A stretch of DNA of 34,214 nucleotides from Alphaproteobacteria bacterium (GCA_009694085.1 SHVW01000018.1:1-34214); one strand, 5' to 3'; positions 24,250 to 32,379 are shown, counted from the first letter of the stretch. Notes: generated from the sequence alone by a model not told the origin. A program made the numbers and translations.

Positions 24250-24822
24250 TCAAGGCTTTGCCCCTGCCGCCGTGAGTATCGTTTCGATCGCGCCATAGCC
24301 GCGCCGGCGGGCATGGGCGAGCGGTGTCGCGCCATCGCGGTCGGCCAGATCGACCTTGGCGCCCGATGCCACCAGCAGGCGCGCGATCTCGGTATGAGCC
24401 GGGCCGCCATCGCCCAGGATGATCGCCTCGAGCAGCGCGGTCCAACCGAGCCGGTTGACGTGATCGAGGGGCGAGCCCGCTGCAATCAGCATGCCCACAA
24501 CCTCGACATGGCCATGGTGGGCGGCGGGAATGATCGGGATGCCGCCATAGCGGTTAAGCACGGTGAGCGCAGCGCCCGCGTCGATCACCAGTTTCACGAT
24601 CGCCGCATGGCCCGCCACGGCGGCAACGGCCAGGAGATCGTCGCCCTGAGCGTCGCGCCCATGAATGTTTGCCCCGGCAACAAGCGCGCGCCGTACCGCC
24701 GCGACATCGCCGCGCAGTGCCGCTGCCAGCAGTGCCGGATCGGCGGTTTGGGCGCCCGCGCTCACGCCCGTCATCCCGGCGAGCATGCCGGCCGACGCCG
24801 CGAGAACGTCACGGCGCCGCAT
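24250..24822 (-). CDS. small ankyrin-repeat protein with Tat-type signal peptide
   Basis: The protein has 190 residues from ATG 24822 ([25 protein letters not shown]). The N-terminus fits a twin-arginine signal (RRDVL plus hydrophobic stretch, likely cleavage after AGA), so a periplasmic product is inferred. About five ankyrin repeats follow (for example [26 protein letters not shown] and [25 protein letters not shown]). The track start at 25029 is an out-of-frame extension into rfbA. The gene overlaps the end of rfbA by 14 nt and lies before the exporter permease, so it is co-transcribed. Ankyrin repeats bind proteins; the partner is unknown. No clear ribosome site is seen upstream, which suggests coupling to rfbA. 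Confidence 0.85.
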   Translation of the reverse strand: MRRRDVLAASAGMLAGMTGVSAGAQTADPALLAAALRGDVAAVRRALVAGANIHGRDAQGDDLLAVAAVAGHAAIVKLVIDAGAALTVLNRYGGIPIIPAAHHGHVEVVGMLIAAGSPLDHVNRLGWTALLEAIILGDGGPAHTEIARLLVASGAKVDLADRDGATPLAHARRRGYGAIETILTAAGAKP

Positions 24823-25687
24823 TGCCGACGATACGCAACAGATATTCGCCATAGCCGCTTTTGGCGAGCGGGGCGGCGAGAAGGCGCAGCTGAGCGTCGT
24901 CGATGAATCCCATATGGTGCGCGACCTCTTCGACGCAGGCGATCTTGAGGCCCTGGCGATCTTCAACCGTGCGCACGAATTCCGAGGCCTGGAGCAGGGA
25001 TTCATGGGTGCCGGCGTCGAGCCAGGCATAGCCGCGTCCCATGCGCTCGACCTGGAGCTGGCCGCGTTCGAGATAGACGCGGTTGACGTCGGTGATCTCT
25101 AGCTCGCCGCGCGGCGAGGGCTTGATGCCTTCGGCCACACGCACGACATCGTTGTCGTAGAAATACAGGCCCGTGACCGCCCAGTTCGATTTCGGCTTGG
25201 CCGGCTTTTCCTCGATCGAGACGGCACGGTTATCGTCATCGAAGGCGACCACGCCATAGCGCTCGGGATCGCGCACGAGATAGCCGAACACGGTCGCCCC
25301 CTTGGCGGCCTGCTTGACCGCGCGCTGCAACATCTCGGTCAGGCCGTGGCCGTAGAAAATGTTATCGCCCAGCACCAGTGCGCAGGAATCCCGGCCGATA
25401 AAATCGCGGCCGATCAGAAAGGCCTGGACCAACCCCTCCGGCTTGGGCTGGGCCGCATAGGAAATGCGCACGCCCCATTGGGTACCATCGCCCAGCAGCA
25501 TGCGAAACTGATCCCGATCTTGCGGCGTGGTGATAACGAGTATGTCGCGAATGCCGGCCAGCATCAGGGTCGACAAGGGATAATAGATCATGGGCTTGTC
25601 GTAGACCGGCAAGAGCTGCTTGCTGGTCACCCGTGTCAACGGGTAGAGCCGCGTGCCCGAACCGCCGGCCAGAACAATACCCTTCAT
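24809..25687 (-). CDS. rfbA: glucose-1-phosphate thymidylyltransferase
   Basis: The protein has 292 residues from ATG 25687, in an ATGA overlap with rfbD and with AAGGGG 5 nt upstream. It begins [46 protein letters not shown], the diagnostic nucleotide-binding loop and PKQLLP-type motif of Rml[27 protein letters not shown] and [14 protein letters not shown] are also family hallmarks. It makes dTDP-glucose from dTTP and glucose-1-phosphate, the first step to dTDP-L-rhamnose. The length is normal and all key motifs are present. Confidence 0.97.
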   Translation of the reverse strand: MKGIVLAGGSGTRLYPLTRVTSKQLLPVYDKPMIYYPLSTLMLAGIRDILVITTPQDRDQFRMLLGDGTQWGVRISYAAQPKPEGLVQAFLIGRDFIGRDSCALVLGDNIFYGHGLTEMLQRAVKQAAKGATVFGYLVRDPERYGVVAFDDDNRAVSIEEKPAKPKSNWAVTGLYFYDNDVVRVAEGIKPSPRGELEITDVNRVYLERGQLQVERMGRGYAWLDAGTHESLLQASEFVRTVEDRQGLKIACVEEVAHHMGFIDDAQLRLLAAPLAKSGYGEYLLRIVGNAAP

Positions 25688-26598
25688 GACGACCCCTTCG
25701 GCGCCTGCAATTGATCCAGAACCTCGCTCAGCCCATCCTGCCATGGCCGGCGCGGCGGCGCGAAGGCTTGCTCGACGCGCGCGCAATCGAGCACGGAATT
25801 GGCCGGGCGGCGCGCCGGTGTGGGAAATTCGGCCGTCGAGATCGCCGTGACCTTGGGCTGGCGGCCGGTGCGCGCGGCCGCACGCTCCACGATGGCGCGG
25901 GCGAAGCCGCACCAGGTGGTCGGACCGGTTGCCGCATAGTGATAGGTGCCCCAGGGGATATAGCGGCTCTCGGACCGTGCCGCGTCGAGCTTGACGGCGA
26001 TCGCCAGGATCGCGCGCGCGATGTCGCCGGCCGAGGTCGGGATGCCGTGCTGGTCGTCAACCACGCGCAGCTCGTCGCGCTCGCCAGCCAGCCGCAGCAT
26101 GGTGCGCACGAAATTCGCGCCATGGCCGGCATAAACCCAGGAGGTGCGCAGGATCAGGTGTTGATTGAGCCGGCCGCGCACGGCGCGCTCGCCCGCTTCC
26201 TTGCTGGTGCCATAAACGCCGAGCGGAGCGACCGGATCGGTTTCGACATAGGCGCCCGCTTTCGAACCGTCGAACACATAGTCGGTCGATACATGGATCA
26301 ACGGCAGGTCGAGCCGCGCGCAAGCCTCGGCCAGATTTCCCGGCCCATCGCGATTGACCGCGAAGGCGTGCGCGGTATCCGTCTCGGCCTTGTCCACTGC
26401 GGTATACGCGGCAGCATTGACGACGACGGTGCAGCCCTCGGCCTTTGCCGCACTCAGTGCAGCTCCAACGGATTCGCGATCGGAAATATCGAGCCGGCCG
26501 CGCGCCAGTCCCAGCGCATCGGGTGCCCCGCCCACAAATGACTGGCGCATCAACTCGACGCCGAGCTGGCCGGCGCAGCCCGTGACCAGCAGCTTCAC
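25684..26598 (-). CDS. rfbD: dTDP-4-dehydrorhamnose reductase
   Basis: The protein has 304 residues from GTG 26598, 4 bp after the rfbB stop. The N-terminal [20 protein letters not shown] is the Rossmann loop. [14 protein letters not shown] is the RmlD signature, [36 protein letters not shown] contains the YxxxK site, and [18 protein letters not shown] follows. It reduces dTDP-4-keto-L-rhamnose to dTDP-L-rhamnose with NAD(P)H, the last step of the pathway. The ATGA overlap with rfbA indicates coupled translation. Confidence 0.97.
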   Translation of the reverse strand: MKLLVTGCAGQLGVELMRQSFVGGAPDALGLARGRLDISDRESVGAALSAAKAEGCTVVVNAAAYTAVDKAETDTAHAFAVNRDGPGNLAEACARLDLPLIHVSTDYVFDGSKAGAYVETDPVAPLGVYGTSKEAGERAVRGRLNQHLILRTSWVYAGHGANFVRTMLRLAGERDELRVVDDQHGIPTSAGDIARAILAIAVKLDAARSESRYIPWGTYHYAATGPTTWCGFARAIVERAAARTGRQPKVTAISTAEFPTPARRPANSVLDCARVEQAFAPPRRPWQDGLSEVLDQLQAPKGSS

Positions 26599-26602
26599 GG
26601 CG

Positions 26603-27670
26603 TCACACGACCTTGCGGGCGCGGCCGAGGCGCTGGCCGGTGTAGACCGTGAACAGCGGCTCCCACCAGTCCCGGCGCTTCAAGTACCACTCGACCGTCT
26701 TGCGTAGGCCGCTCTCGAAGGTCTCGCGCGGCGCCCAACCCAATTCGCGCTTCAGCTTGGTCGCATCCATGGCGTAGCGCATATCGTGGCCCGGCCGGTC
26801 TTCCACAAAAGCGATCAGCTTTTCCCGCGGCTGATTGGCCGGCGCCAGCTCGTCAAGCAGCGTACAGATGCGCCGGACCACATCGATATTGGCGCGCTCG
26901 GCATCGCCGCCGATATTGTAGCTGTCGCCAGGCCGACCCTGTTCGAACACCAGCTTGAGCGCGCGCGCGTGGTCTTCGACATAAAGCCAATCCCGCACAT
27001 TATCGCCCTTGCCATAGACCGGCAGCGACTCGCCGCGCAGACCCTTGATGATCATCAGCGGGATCAGCTTTTCCGGGAAATGGTGGGGTCCATAATTGTT
27101 GGAGCAATTGGTCAGCACGGTGGGCAGGCCGTAGGTTTCGTGCCATGCGCGCAAGAGATGGTCGGAGCTGGCCTTGCTTGCCGAATAGGGCGAGTTCGGC
27201 TGGTAGGGCGAGGTTTCGCCGAACGCGCCCTCGGGCCCGAGCGAGCCGAAGACCTCGTCGGTCGAGATATGGTGGAAGCGGAAGTCACGCTTTACTACGC
27301 CCTCCAACTCCGCCCAATAGTGCCGGGCCTGGTCGAGCAGGGTGTAGGTGCCGACCACATTGGTGCGGATGAAAGCGTCGGGCCCGTCGATCGAGCGGTC
27401 GACATGGCTTTCCGCCGCCAAATGCATGATCCCGTCGGGCCGATGCTCGGCCAGGATGCGGCGCACCGCCTCAGCATCGCAGATATCGGCTTTCTCCAGG
27501 CGATAGCGCGGGTGGTTCGCAACGTCGGCGAGCGAGGCTAGGCTGGAGGCATAGGTCAGCTTGTCTAGATTGATAACCGACCAATCGGTTTCGCCGATCA
27601 GCAAGCGGATGACCGCCGAACCGATAAAGCCGGCGCCGCCGGTGACGATGATCTTACGCGCACGGGCCAT
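26603..27670 (-). CDS. rfbB: dTDP-glucose 4,6-dehydratase
   Basis: The protein has 355 residues. ATG 27670 follows the rfbC stop directly. It begins [19 protein letters not shown] (NAD loop). [16 protein letters not shown] is the RmlB hallmark, [13 protein letters not shown] supplies the Thr/Asp/Glu catalytic set, and [15 protein letters not shown] the YxxxK pair. [17 protein letters not shown] and [13 protein letters not shown] are further conserved blocks. It converts dTDP-glucose to dTDP-4-keto-6-deoxyglucose, step two to rhamnose. This keto sugar could also feed other deoxysugars made in this locus. Confidence 0.97.
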   Translation of the reverse strand: MARARKIIVTGGAGFIGSAVIRLLIGETDWSVINLDKLTYASSLASLADVANHPRYRLEKADICDAEAVRRILAEHRPDGIMHLAAESHVDRSIDGPDAFIRTNVVGTYTLLDQARHYWAELEGVVKRDFRFHHISTDEVFGSLGPEGAFGETSPYQPNSPYSASKASSDHLLRAWHETYGLPTVLTNCSNNYGPHHFPEKLIPLMIIKGLRGESLPVYGKGDNVRDWLYVEDHARALKLVFEQGRPGDSYNIGGDAERANIDVVRRICTLLDELAPANQPREKLIAFVEDRPGHDMRYAMDATKLKRELGWAPRETFESGLRKTVEWYLKRRDWWEPLFTVYTGQRLGRARKVV

Positions 27671-28234
27671 TCAGGGGCTCCAGGTGAAATGGGCGGGCAG
27701 ATCGGCCAACCCCGGCAGTTTGCGGTCCTTGTCCGAAAGAATTGCCTTATCGGGCACAACCGGCCAATCGATACCGACGGCTGGGTCGTTCCAGAGAAAG
27801 CCGCGCTCATGCTCGGGGGCGTAGTAATCGGTTACCTTGTAAACCACCTCGGTATCGGGCTCCAACGTGCAATAGCCGTGGGCGAAACCAGCGGGCACCA
27901 GGATCTGGTTCCACGCCTCGGCGCTGATGCGCGCGCCGACCCACTTGCCGAAACTCCGCGAGCCCCGGCGGATATCCACGGCGACGTCGAAGATGGCGCC
28001 GCGGGTGACCCGAACCAGCTTGGCCTGGGCCATGGGCGCGATCTGAAAATGCAGGCCGCGCACCGTGCCCGGCTCCGCCGAGGACGCGTGGTTATCCTGG
28101 ACGAAATCGAGATCGATTCCCGATGCCGCAAAGGCCTTGCGGCTATAGGTTTCGGAAAAGAAGCCGCGCCGGTCGCCGAACTTGGCAGGCGTGACAATCT
28201 TAACTTCAGGAATCTGGGTATCGACGACCTTCAT
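27671..28234 (-). CDS. rfbC: dTDP-4-dehydrorhamnose 3,5-epimerase
   Basis: The protein has 187 residues from ATG 28234. It shows the RmlC cupin pattern: GDRRGFFSETYSRKAF, FVQDNHASSAEPGTVRGLHFQ (with catalytic His), KLVRVTRGAIFDVAVDIRRGS, ILVPAGFAHGYCTLEPDTEVVYKVTDYYAPEHERG and the closing NDPAVGIDWPV. It epimerises C3 and C5 of dTDP-4-keto-6-deoxyglucose. It is the first gene of the minus-strand operon, after the divergent intergenic region. The ribosome site is weak: AGGGG lies 12 nt before the ATG. Confidence 0.97.
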   Translation of the reverse strand: MKVVDTQIPEVKIVTPAKFGDRRGFFSETYSRKAFAASGIDLDFVQDNHASSAEPGTVRGLHFQIAPMAQAKLVRVTRGAIFDVAVDIRRGSRSFGKWVGARISAEAWNQILVPAGFAHGYCTLEPDTEVVYKVTDYYAPEHERGFLWNDPAVGIDWPVVPDKAILSDKDRKLPGLADLPAHFTWSP

Positions 28235-28266
28235 TCCGAGCGGTTTCCCCTGAGAAATGGCGCAGG

Positions 28267-28296
28267 CCTATAACATGGCCGCTACCGGCCCGGCAA
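28267..28296 (-). promoter_or_regulatory. candidate promoter of the rfbC-led operon
   Basis: On the minus strand, TTGCCG (28291-28296) is followed after 18 nt by TATAGG (28267-28272), or after 17 nt by TTATAG. Each box matches the sigma-70 consensus at about four of six positions. It lies 33 bp before the rfbC ATG, and its -35 box falls inside a 12-bp dyad. Alphaproteobacterial promoters are often this loose, so it is only a candidate. Confidence 0.35.
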
Positions 28297-28301
28297 CTTC
28301 C

Positions 28302-28311
28302 GGGCAATTGA
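28302..28311. repeat. 10-bp direct repeat, left copy (candidate target-site duplication)
   Basis: GGGCAATTGA abuts the left terminal inverted repeat of the candidate MITE. An identical copy is at 28457-28466. Confidence 0.7.
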
Positions 28312-28456
28312 TAGGGGAATCGCTTGAAGACTCGGGAAACTAGATTGTTCGGCTGGGGTGACAATCCGAGGTAGGTAAACGGGGCACCGCAACAGGCTCG
28401 GACGTAAAGACCTCACATCGCAGATCACGTATTGAGCCGTTCAAGCGATTGCCCTG
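28312..28456. mobile_element. candidate 145-bp MITE-like insertion (non-coding)
   Basis: The left end TAGGGGAATCGCTTGAA (28312-28328) matches the reverse complement of the right end, CAGGGCAATCGCTTGAA (28440-28456), at 15 of 17 positions, including 11 contiguous bases. Both ends touch perfect 10-bp direct repeats, as expected of a target-site duplication. The interior has no ORF. It has two small adjacent hairpins: GATTGT/ACAATC (28343-28348/28361-28366) and TCCGAG/CTCGGA (28365-28370/28397-28402). There is no transposase, so it would move only in trans. I cannot assign a parent IS family; a 10-bp duplication would fit IS4-like elements among others. The alternative is a long structured RNA, but that does not explain the flanking direct repeats. 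Confidence 0.65.
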
Positions 28457-28466
28457 GGGCAATTGA
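28457..28466. repeat. 10-bp direct repeat, right copy (candidate target-site duplication)
   Basis: GGGCAATTGA follows directly after the right terminal inverted repeat and is identical to 28302-28311. The downstream TTGACA box begins within this copy. Confidence 0.7.
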
Positions 28467-28492
28467 CACCAAGGGTTGCCGGGCCGATGCTT
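28463..28492 (+). promoter_or_regulatory. candidate promoter of the kinase/regulator genes
   Basis: A perfect TTGACA (28463-28468) lies about 100 bp before the kinase ATG. The -10 is poor: GATGCT at 17 nt spacing or ATGCTT at 18 nt. The -35 spans the right end of the direct repeat, so before the insertion it would have had a different upstream context. Confidence 0.35.
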
Positions 28493-28570
28493 TGTACTTA
28501 CGGCACTGTATCCTCCCGAAGCAGTCGCCGAACGGTCTCGCGCAACGAGCTCGCAGGCAAAGGCATCGCC

Positions 28571-31213
28571 ATGTCGCGCTTTGGCAAGATTTCGGTCAAG
28601 TTGCCGCTCGCGGTCGCAGCCTCGGCGCTCGTGATCGGTGTGGCAATTGCTGCCATCCTCATTCCGATCACCCGAACGGCCATTCATGCCGCCGCCCGCG
28701 AAGAACTACAAGCGACCCAGGCAAGGAACCGCGCGCAGGTCGCGGAGTTCGCACGCCAGCTGGAGATCGAGGTAATCGATGGCGCGCGTCGACCCGCCGT
28801 CAGGTCGATGTTGGTTTCGTTGAGCGATCTCTGGTCCCGCATGTCCGGCGAGGAGCGCCGGGCGACGGCGACGCGCTACACCGATCACAACCCATTACCC
28901 CCTAACGCGCGTGCCGGTCTTGCCGATGCCGGCGATGGCGGGGGCTACAGCTCGCTGCACCGCCTCAACCACCCTGCGATCGCGAGTTGGGCGCAGCTTC
29001 ACGGCTTCGATGACGCCATGCTGGTGACCCCGGAAGGCGACGTCGTCTATTCCGTGGCCAAGGAGGCGGATTTTTTCGGCAATTTGTTGCTCGGTCGATT
29101 TCGCGAAGAAGGAGCGGCCATGGCATTCGCCGAAGCCATGGCGCGCTACACGGCGGGGAAGGTAACATACGTCGATTTCACCAAATACGAGCCCATTGGG
29201 TTCAAACCGGCGGCGTTCCTGGCCGTCCCCATCGCCGGTGACAACGAAGGCGTTATGGCTGGCGTTCTGGTCATCCGCGTGCCGATCGACCGCCTGAATG
29301 CCGTTATGACGAGCACCATCGGCATGGGCATGACGGGCGAGGCCTATCTCGTCGGTCCCGACCGGCGTTTGCGTACCGATTCGCGCTTTCAGCGCGGACA
29401 GATCCTGAACGCGACGGCCATGTCCGCCGGCATCATCGCGATCTTGGTCGGCTTGCTGGCCGTGCTTTATGCACGGACCATCACGCGACCGTTGGATGCC
29501 ATAATCGAGGCGATGGCCGCCCTCAGCACCGGCGACCGCGCGGTCGCCGTGCCCCATCTCCGCCGTAAGGACGAGATCGGCGCCATGGCCGGCGCGCTCC
29601 AGGTGTTCCGCGGCGCGCTGATCGAAGCCGACCAACTGGCCCAGCAGACCCGCGACAACGAGGCGTGGTTGCGCGCGATCCTGGATTCGAGCCCGGTCGG
29701 CATCCTGGTCGCGCGCGAGGGCGGCAGATTCGTATACGCCAATGCCGGGTTGGCCGGCATGCTGGGCATGTCGCGCGACCAGCTTCTCCAATCCCACGCG
29801 GCGGACATCTACCTCAACCCCGCCGACCGCGCCATCTTCCTCAAGCGCATTCGCGCCGACGGCAGCGTGCGCGACTGGTCGTTCGCGTTCCGCCGCGCCG
29901 ATGGCTCGACCGGCTGGGCGTTGTTGAACTCGCAGGTCGGCCAGTTCGAAGGCGAATCCGTCTATTTCTCCTGGTTGTTCGACGTGACCCGAAGCAAGGG
30001 CGCGGAAGACGAATTGCGACGCATCACCTTCGCCATGGAGAACGCGCCGCAAGGCGTCGTCTGGTTCGATCCCGAGGGCCGTATCGTCGAAGCCAACGCC
30101 AAGGCGCATGCGATGCTTGAGTACCGGCCCGGCGATATCGCCGGTCGGCCCGTGGGCGCCATCGGTCAGGGGCTTGACGATCGTGTGTATCTCTTGATTT
30201 GGGACGCCGTGAAGGGGCGTACGGAGGACAAACCCAGCGAACAAATCTTCATCCGTGCCGATCGCAGCACGCTGCCGGTCGAGACATTGACCAAATTTAT
30301 CGCCTTCGGCGGGCAAGAATATCTGTGCACGTATTTCCAGGACATCACGAAGCGCAAGGAGGCGGAGATCAAGGCGGCAAAAGAAACGGCGGAGGAGGCG
30401 ACCAAGGCGAAATCGTCTTTCCTGGCGATGATGAGCCGCGAAATCCGCACGCCCATGAACGGCGTGATGTCGATGGCGGAGATGCTGGACCAGACGAAGC
30501 TGACGGCGGACCAGCGCTCGATGTCGTTGGTCATTCGCGCGTCGGCGCAGTCATTGCTGACGATCATCAACGACATCTTGGATTTTTCCAAGATCGAAGC
30601 GGGCAAGCTGGATATCGAGAGTGTGCCGTTCTCGCTGCTGGAAGTCGTCGAAGGCGCGGGCGAGTTGATGGCGGCGCGCGCAGAAGACAAAGGGATTGAG
30701 CTGATCGTGGACATCGATCCCACGATTCCCGACGGCTTGATCGGCGACCCCACCAGACTGCGGCAAATCATGCTCAACTTGACGGGCAACGCCGTCAAAT
30801 TCACCGAGACCGGCCATGTCGCCCTGCGGGTCGCGCCCTTGCGCGGCGATGCCGGGCGCCTTCGCTTCGAGGTGACCGACACCGGCATCGGCCTGACGGA
30901 AGAACAGCGCGCCAAGCTATTCCAGCCTTTTGTCCAGGCCGATACATCGACCGCGCGCAAATTCGGTGGCACTGGGCTCGGCCTATCGATTTGCCATCGG
31001 CTTGTGGAGATGATGGGGGGCAGATTGGTACCACCTCGATCGCCGGACAGGGTTCGACTTTCTGGTTCGAACTGCCATTCGGACGCGGCACCGCGACGCC
31101 GAACGGTCCGGAAATCCCGATGTCGGATGCCCGCATCGTCGCCGTGGGATTCGCCGGTGCGGCGCGCGGCGCGCTCGGCCATCACCTGGCCGGCGCCGGC
31201 ATCGAGGCGGTAA
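28571..31213 (+). CDS. N-terminal fragment of hybrid kinase: sensor, HAMP, PAS-PAS, HisKA, partial HATPase
   Basis: 880 residues as written, from ATG 28571 (MSRFGKISVKLPLAVAASALVIG) with AAGG 8 nt upstream; the track's TTG 28463 start has no such site. The first membrane helix is about residues 10-33. A periplasmic Cache-like sensor follows (FDDAMLVTPEGDVVYSVAKEADF, GMGMTGEAYLVGPDRRLRTDSRF). The second helix is about 284-304 and HAMP about 303-355. PAS one begins near 366 (WLRAILDSSPVGILV) and PAS two near 486 (ITFAMENAPQGVVWFDPEGRI). HisKA is about 612-680 with Arg623 in place of His. The ATPase part has N-box LRQIMLNLTGNAVKF, G1 EVTDTGIGL and G2 GGTGLGLSI. The last 66 or so residues are out-of-frame tail. 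Confidence 0.75.
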   Translation: MSRFGKISVKLPLAVAASALVIGVAIAAILIPITRTAIHAAAREELQATQARNRAQVAEFARQLEIEVIDGARRPAVRSMLVSLSDLWSRMSGEERRATATRYTDHNPLPPNARAGLADAGDGGGYSSLHRLNHPAIASWAQLHGFDDAMLVTPEGDVVYSVAKEADFFGNLLLGRFREEGAAMAFAEAMARYTAGKVTYVDFTKYEPIGFKPAAFLAVPIAGDNEGVMAGVLVIRVPIDRLNAVMTSTIGMGMTGEAYLVGPDRRLRTDSRFQRGQILNATAMSAGIIAILVGLLAVLYARTITRPLDAIIEAMAALSTGDRAVAVPHLRRKDEIGAMAGALQVFRGALIEADQLAQQTRDNEAWLRAILDSSPVGILVAREGGRFVYANAGLAGMLGMSRDQLLQSHAADIYLNPADRAIFLKRIRADGSVRDWSFAFRRADGSTGWALLNSQVGQFEGESVYFSWLFDVTRSKGAEDELRRITFAMENAPQGVVWFDPEGRIVEANAKAHAMLEYRPGDIAGRPVGAIGQGLDDRVYLLIWDAVKGRTEDKPSEQIFIRADRSTLPVETLTKFIAFGGQEYLCTYFQDITKRKEAEIKAAKETAEEATKAKSSFLAMMSREIRTPMNGVMSMAEMLDQTKLTADQRSMSLVIRASAQSLLTIINDILDFSKIEAGKLDIESVPFSLLEVVEGAGELMAARAEDKGIELIVDIDPTIPDGLIGDPTRLRQIMLNLTGNAVKFTETGHVALRVAPLRGDAGRLRFEVTDTGIGLTEEQRAKLFQPFVQADTSTARKFGGTGLGLSICHRLVEMMGGRLVPPRSPDRVRLSGSNCHSDAAPRRRTVRKSRCRMPASSPWDSPVRRAARSAITWPAPASRR

Positions 31214-32379
31214 CGTGGTTGAATCATGGTGTCGATGTCCCGCCATCGAGCACGCCGACCGTCGCGTTCATCCATGGCACGGAGAGCGGCGCGGGCATTG
31301 CGCTAGGCCAGAAACTCATGGCCGCGGATGGCGCGGCGAATTTTCGCGTCGTGTTGGCCGCGCCGCGCAAGTTGGCCTCCACGCTTGCCGAGGCCGACCG
31401 CGTCGGTCTGTTCGCCGCGCTGACCCTGCCGTTGCGCCGCCACCGGCTGTGGCATGTGATTGCGGCGGCGCTCGGCCGAGCGGAACTCGATGCCCGACAG
31501 GCCATCGCGGCGGACGTAGATATCGGCTGGGCGCCGCCATCGGTGGACGAGGCGCGCGCGGCCGGCGCGCTGATCCTGGTGGCCGAGGACAACCGCACCA
31601 ATCAGATCGCGATCAAGCGCCCGCTGGACCAGCGCGGCTATGCCCACGAGATGGCCGATAATGGCGCGATCGCGCTGTCGATGTATCGATCCGGATCATA
31701 TGGCCTGTTGCTGACCGATTTCCACATGCCTGAGATGGATGGCTTCCAGTTGACGGCGGCAATCCGCAAGCATGAAGAAGGCGGTGACCGCCGACTGCCG
31801 ATCGTGGCGTTAACAGCCGATGCATTGCCCGGCACGGAACAACAATGCCTGAGCGCCGGCATGGATGGCTATCTGACCAAGCCGATCGACTCCAAGGCGC
31901 TGACCGGGGCGCTGGCGAAGTGGCTGCCCCAAGCCCAGGCGCTGCGCCGGCCGGCAAGCGATGCGGCGGCGGACACGGCCGCGCCGGGGGCGCCAATAGC
32001 CGGCCGGCCGGCGGCGCCCAAACCGGCGGTGCCCGCTATCGACCCGCAGATATTGGACCTGGCGCGACTGAGCGAGACGTTCGGCGGACTGGACGGGGCG
32101 GCGCGGGAGTTCATCGCGGGCTTCGTCGCCGATGTGCCGCGCATGATCAGAGCGATCGAGACGGCGCTGACGGCCTCGAACTCGACGAAAGCGCGCGACG
32201 CGGCGCATGCGCTGAAGGGCGCCGCGCGCTCGACCGGCGCGGTTCGGCTGGGGCAGATCGCGTCCGACATCCAGGACTGCCTGGACAGCGACGACATGGA
32301 GACCGCCGCCATGCTGGCCAGTTTGCTCGCCCAGACCCACGCCGAGTTGCGCGATGCCACGCATCAACTAATTGCATAG
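30991..32379 (+). CDS. C-terminal fragment of hybrid kinase: end of HATPase, REC and HPt
   Basis: The family sequence starts at about 31021 (QIGTTSIAGQGSTFWFELPFGRG), the normal end of a histidine-kinase ATPase domain. The track's TTG at 30991 is only the nearest start codon. Next is a receiver-like segment without a recognisable phospho-Asp (DARIVAVGFAGAARGALGHHLAGAGIEAVTWL). A complete REC domain follows (LILVAEDNRTNQIAI, phospho-Asp in LLTDFHMPEMDG at 31717-31719, conserved Thr and Lys in VALTADA and LTKPID). Last is an HPt domain with AHALKGAARSTGA (His at 32206-32208). REC and HPt could still take part in a phosphorelay if this fragment is translated; no good ribosome site is evident. 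Confidence 0.75.
   Translation: MPSACGDDGGQIGTTSIAGQGSTFWFELPFGRGTATPNGPEIPMSDARIVAVGFAGAARGALGHHLAGAGIEAVTWLNHGVDVPPSSTPTVAFIHGTESGAGIALGQKLMAADGAANFRVVLAAPRKLASTLAEADRVGLFAALTLPLRRHRLWHVIAAALGRAELDARQAIAADVDIGWAPPSVDEARAAGALILVAEDNRTNQIAIKRPLDQRGYAHEMADNGAIALSMYRSGSYGLLLTDFHMPEMDGFQLTAAIRKHEEGGDRRLPIVALTADALPGTEQQCLSAGMDGYLTKPIDSKALTGALAKWLPQAQALRRPASDAAADTAAPGAPIAGRPAAPKPAVPAIDPQILDLARLSETFGGLDGAAREFIAGFVADVPRMIRAIETALTASNSTKARDAAHALKGAARSTGAVRLGQIASDIQDCLDSDDMETAAMLASLLAQTHAELRDATHQLIA
31015..31020 (+). other. G6 tract at the kinase frameshift
   Basis: ATGAT is followed by six G and then CAG. Seven G would read ATG ATG GGG GGG CAG, restoring MMGGQIG, the usual end of the HATPase G2 region. 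The tract is the precise point where homology changes frame. Confidence 0.8.

Larger units (their letters stand above)
28286..28486. repeat. outer 12-bp inverted repeat interrupted by the MITE candidate
   Basis: CGGCCCGGCAAC at 28286-28297 and its exact reverse complement GTTGCCGGGCCG at 28475-28486 flank the insertion. Without the inserted element and one direct-repeat copy, the arms would be separated by only 22 nt. That would form one compact dyad between the divergent genes. It may be an operator or a hairpin; which is not known. Confidence 0.6.
28571..32379 (+). pseudogene. hybrid sensor histidine kinase gene broken by a frameshift (and lacking the H-box His)
   Basis: Read through with one base restored at the G tract 31015-31020, this would be a 1269-residue hybrid kinase: membrane sensor, HAMP, two PAS domains, HisKA, HATPase, degenerate receiver-like region, REC and HPt. 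As written, the first frame leaves the family sequence after EMMGG and ends at 31213. The second frame resumes exactly with QIGTTSIAGQGSTFWFELPF. The H-box reads MMSREIRTPMNG, with Arg623 (CGC, 30437-30439) where His is expected. The sensor part also looks shortened: LRTDSRF is followed at once by the second membrane helix, whereas related kinases usually have several dozen more residues there. Together these fit a decaying gene, though a sequencing error could explain the frameshift alone. It shares its direction and an 8-bp gap with the following regulator. Confidence 0.8.

Noticed and set aside
28365-28415. Resemblance of GTAGGTAAACGGGGCACCG and GGACGTAAAGACC to pieces of a c-di-GMP-I riboswitch
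   Set aside because: The pieces are in the wrong order and the GNRA loop and receptor pairing are not apparent; the flanking direct and inverted repeats are better explained by a mobile element.
28895-30316. 473-residue minus-strand ORF opposite the hybrid kinase
   Set aside because: It is an antisense shadow of the GC-rich kinase frame; the plus-strand frame carries clear HAMP and PAS motifs, while this translation is Arg/Asp/Gly/His-rich with no recognisable domain.
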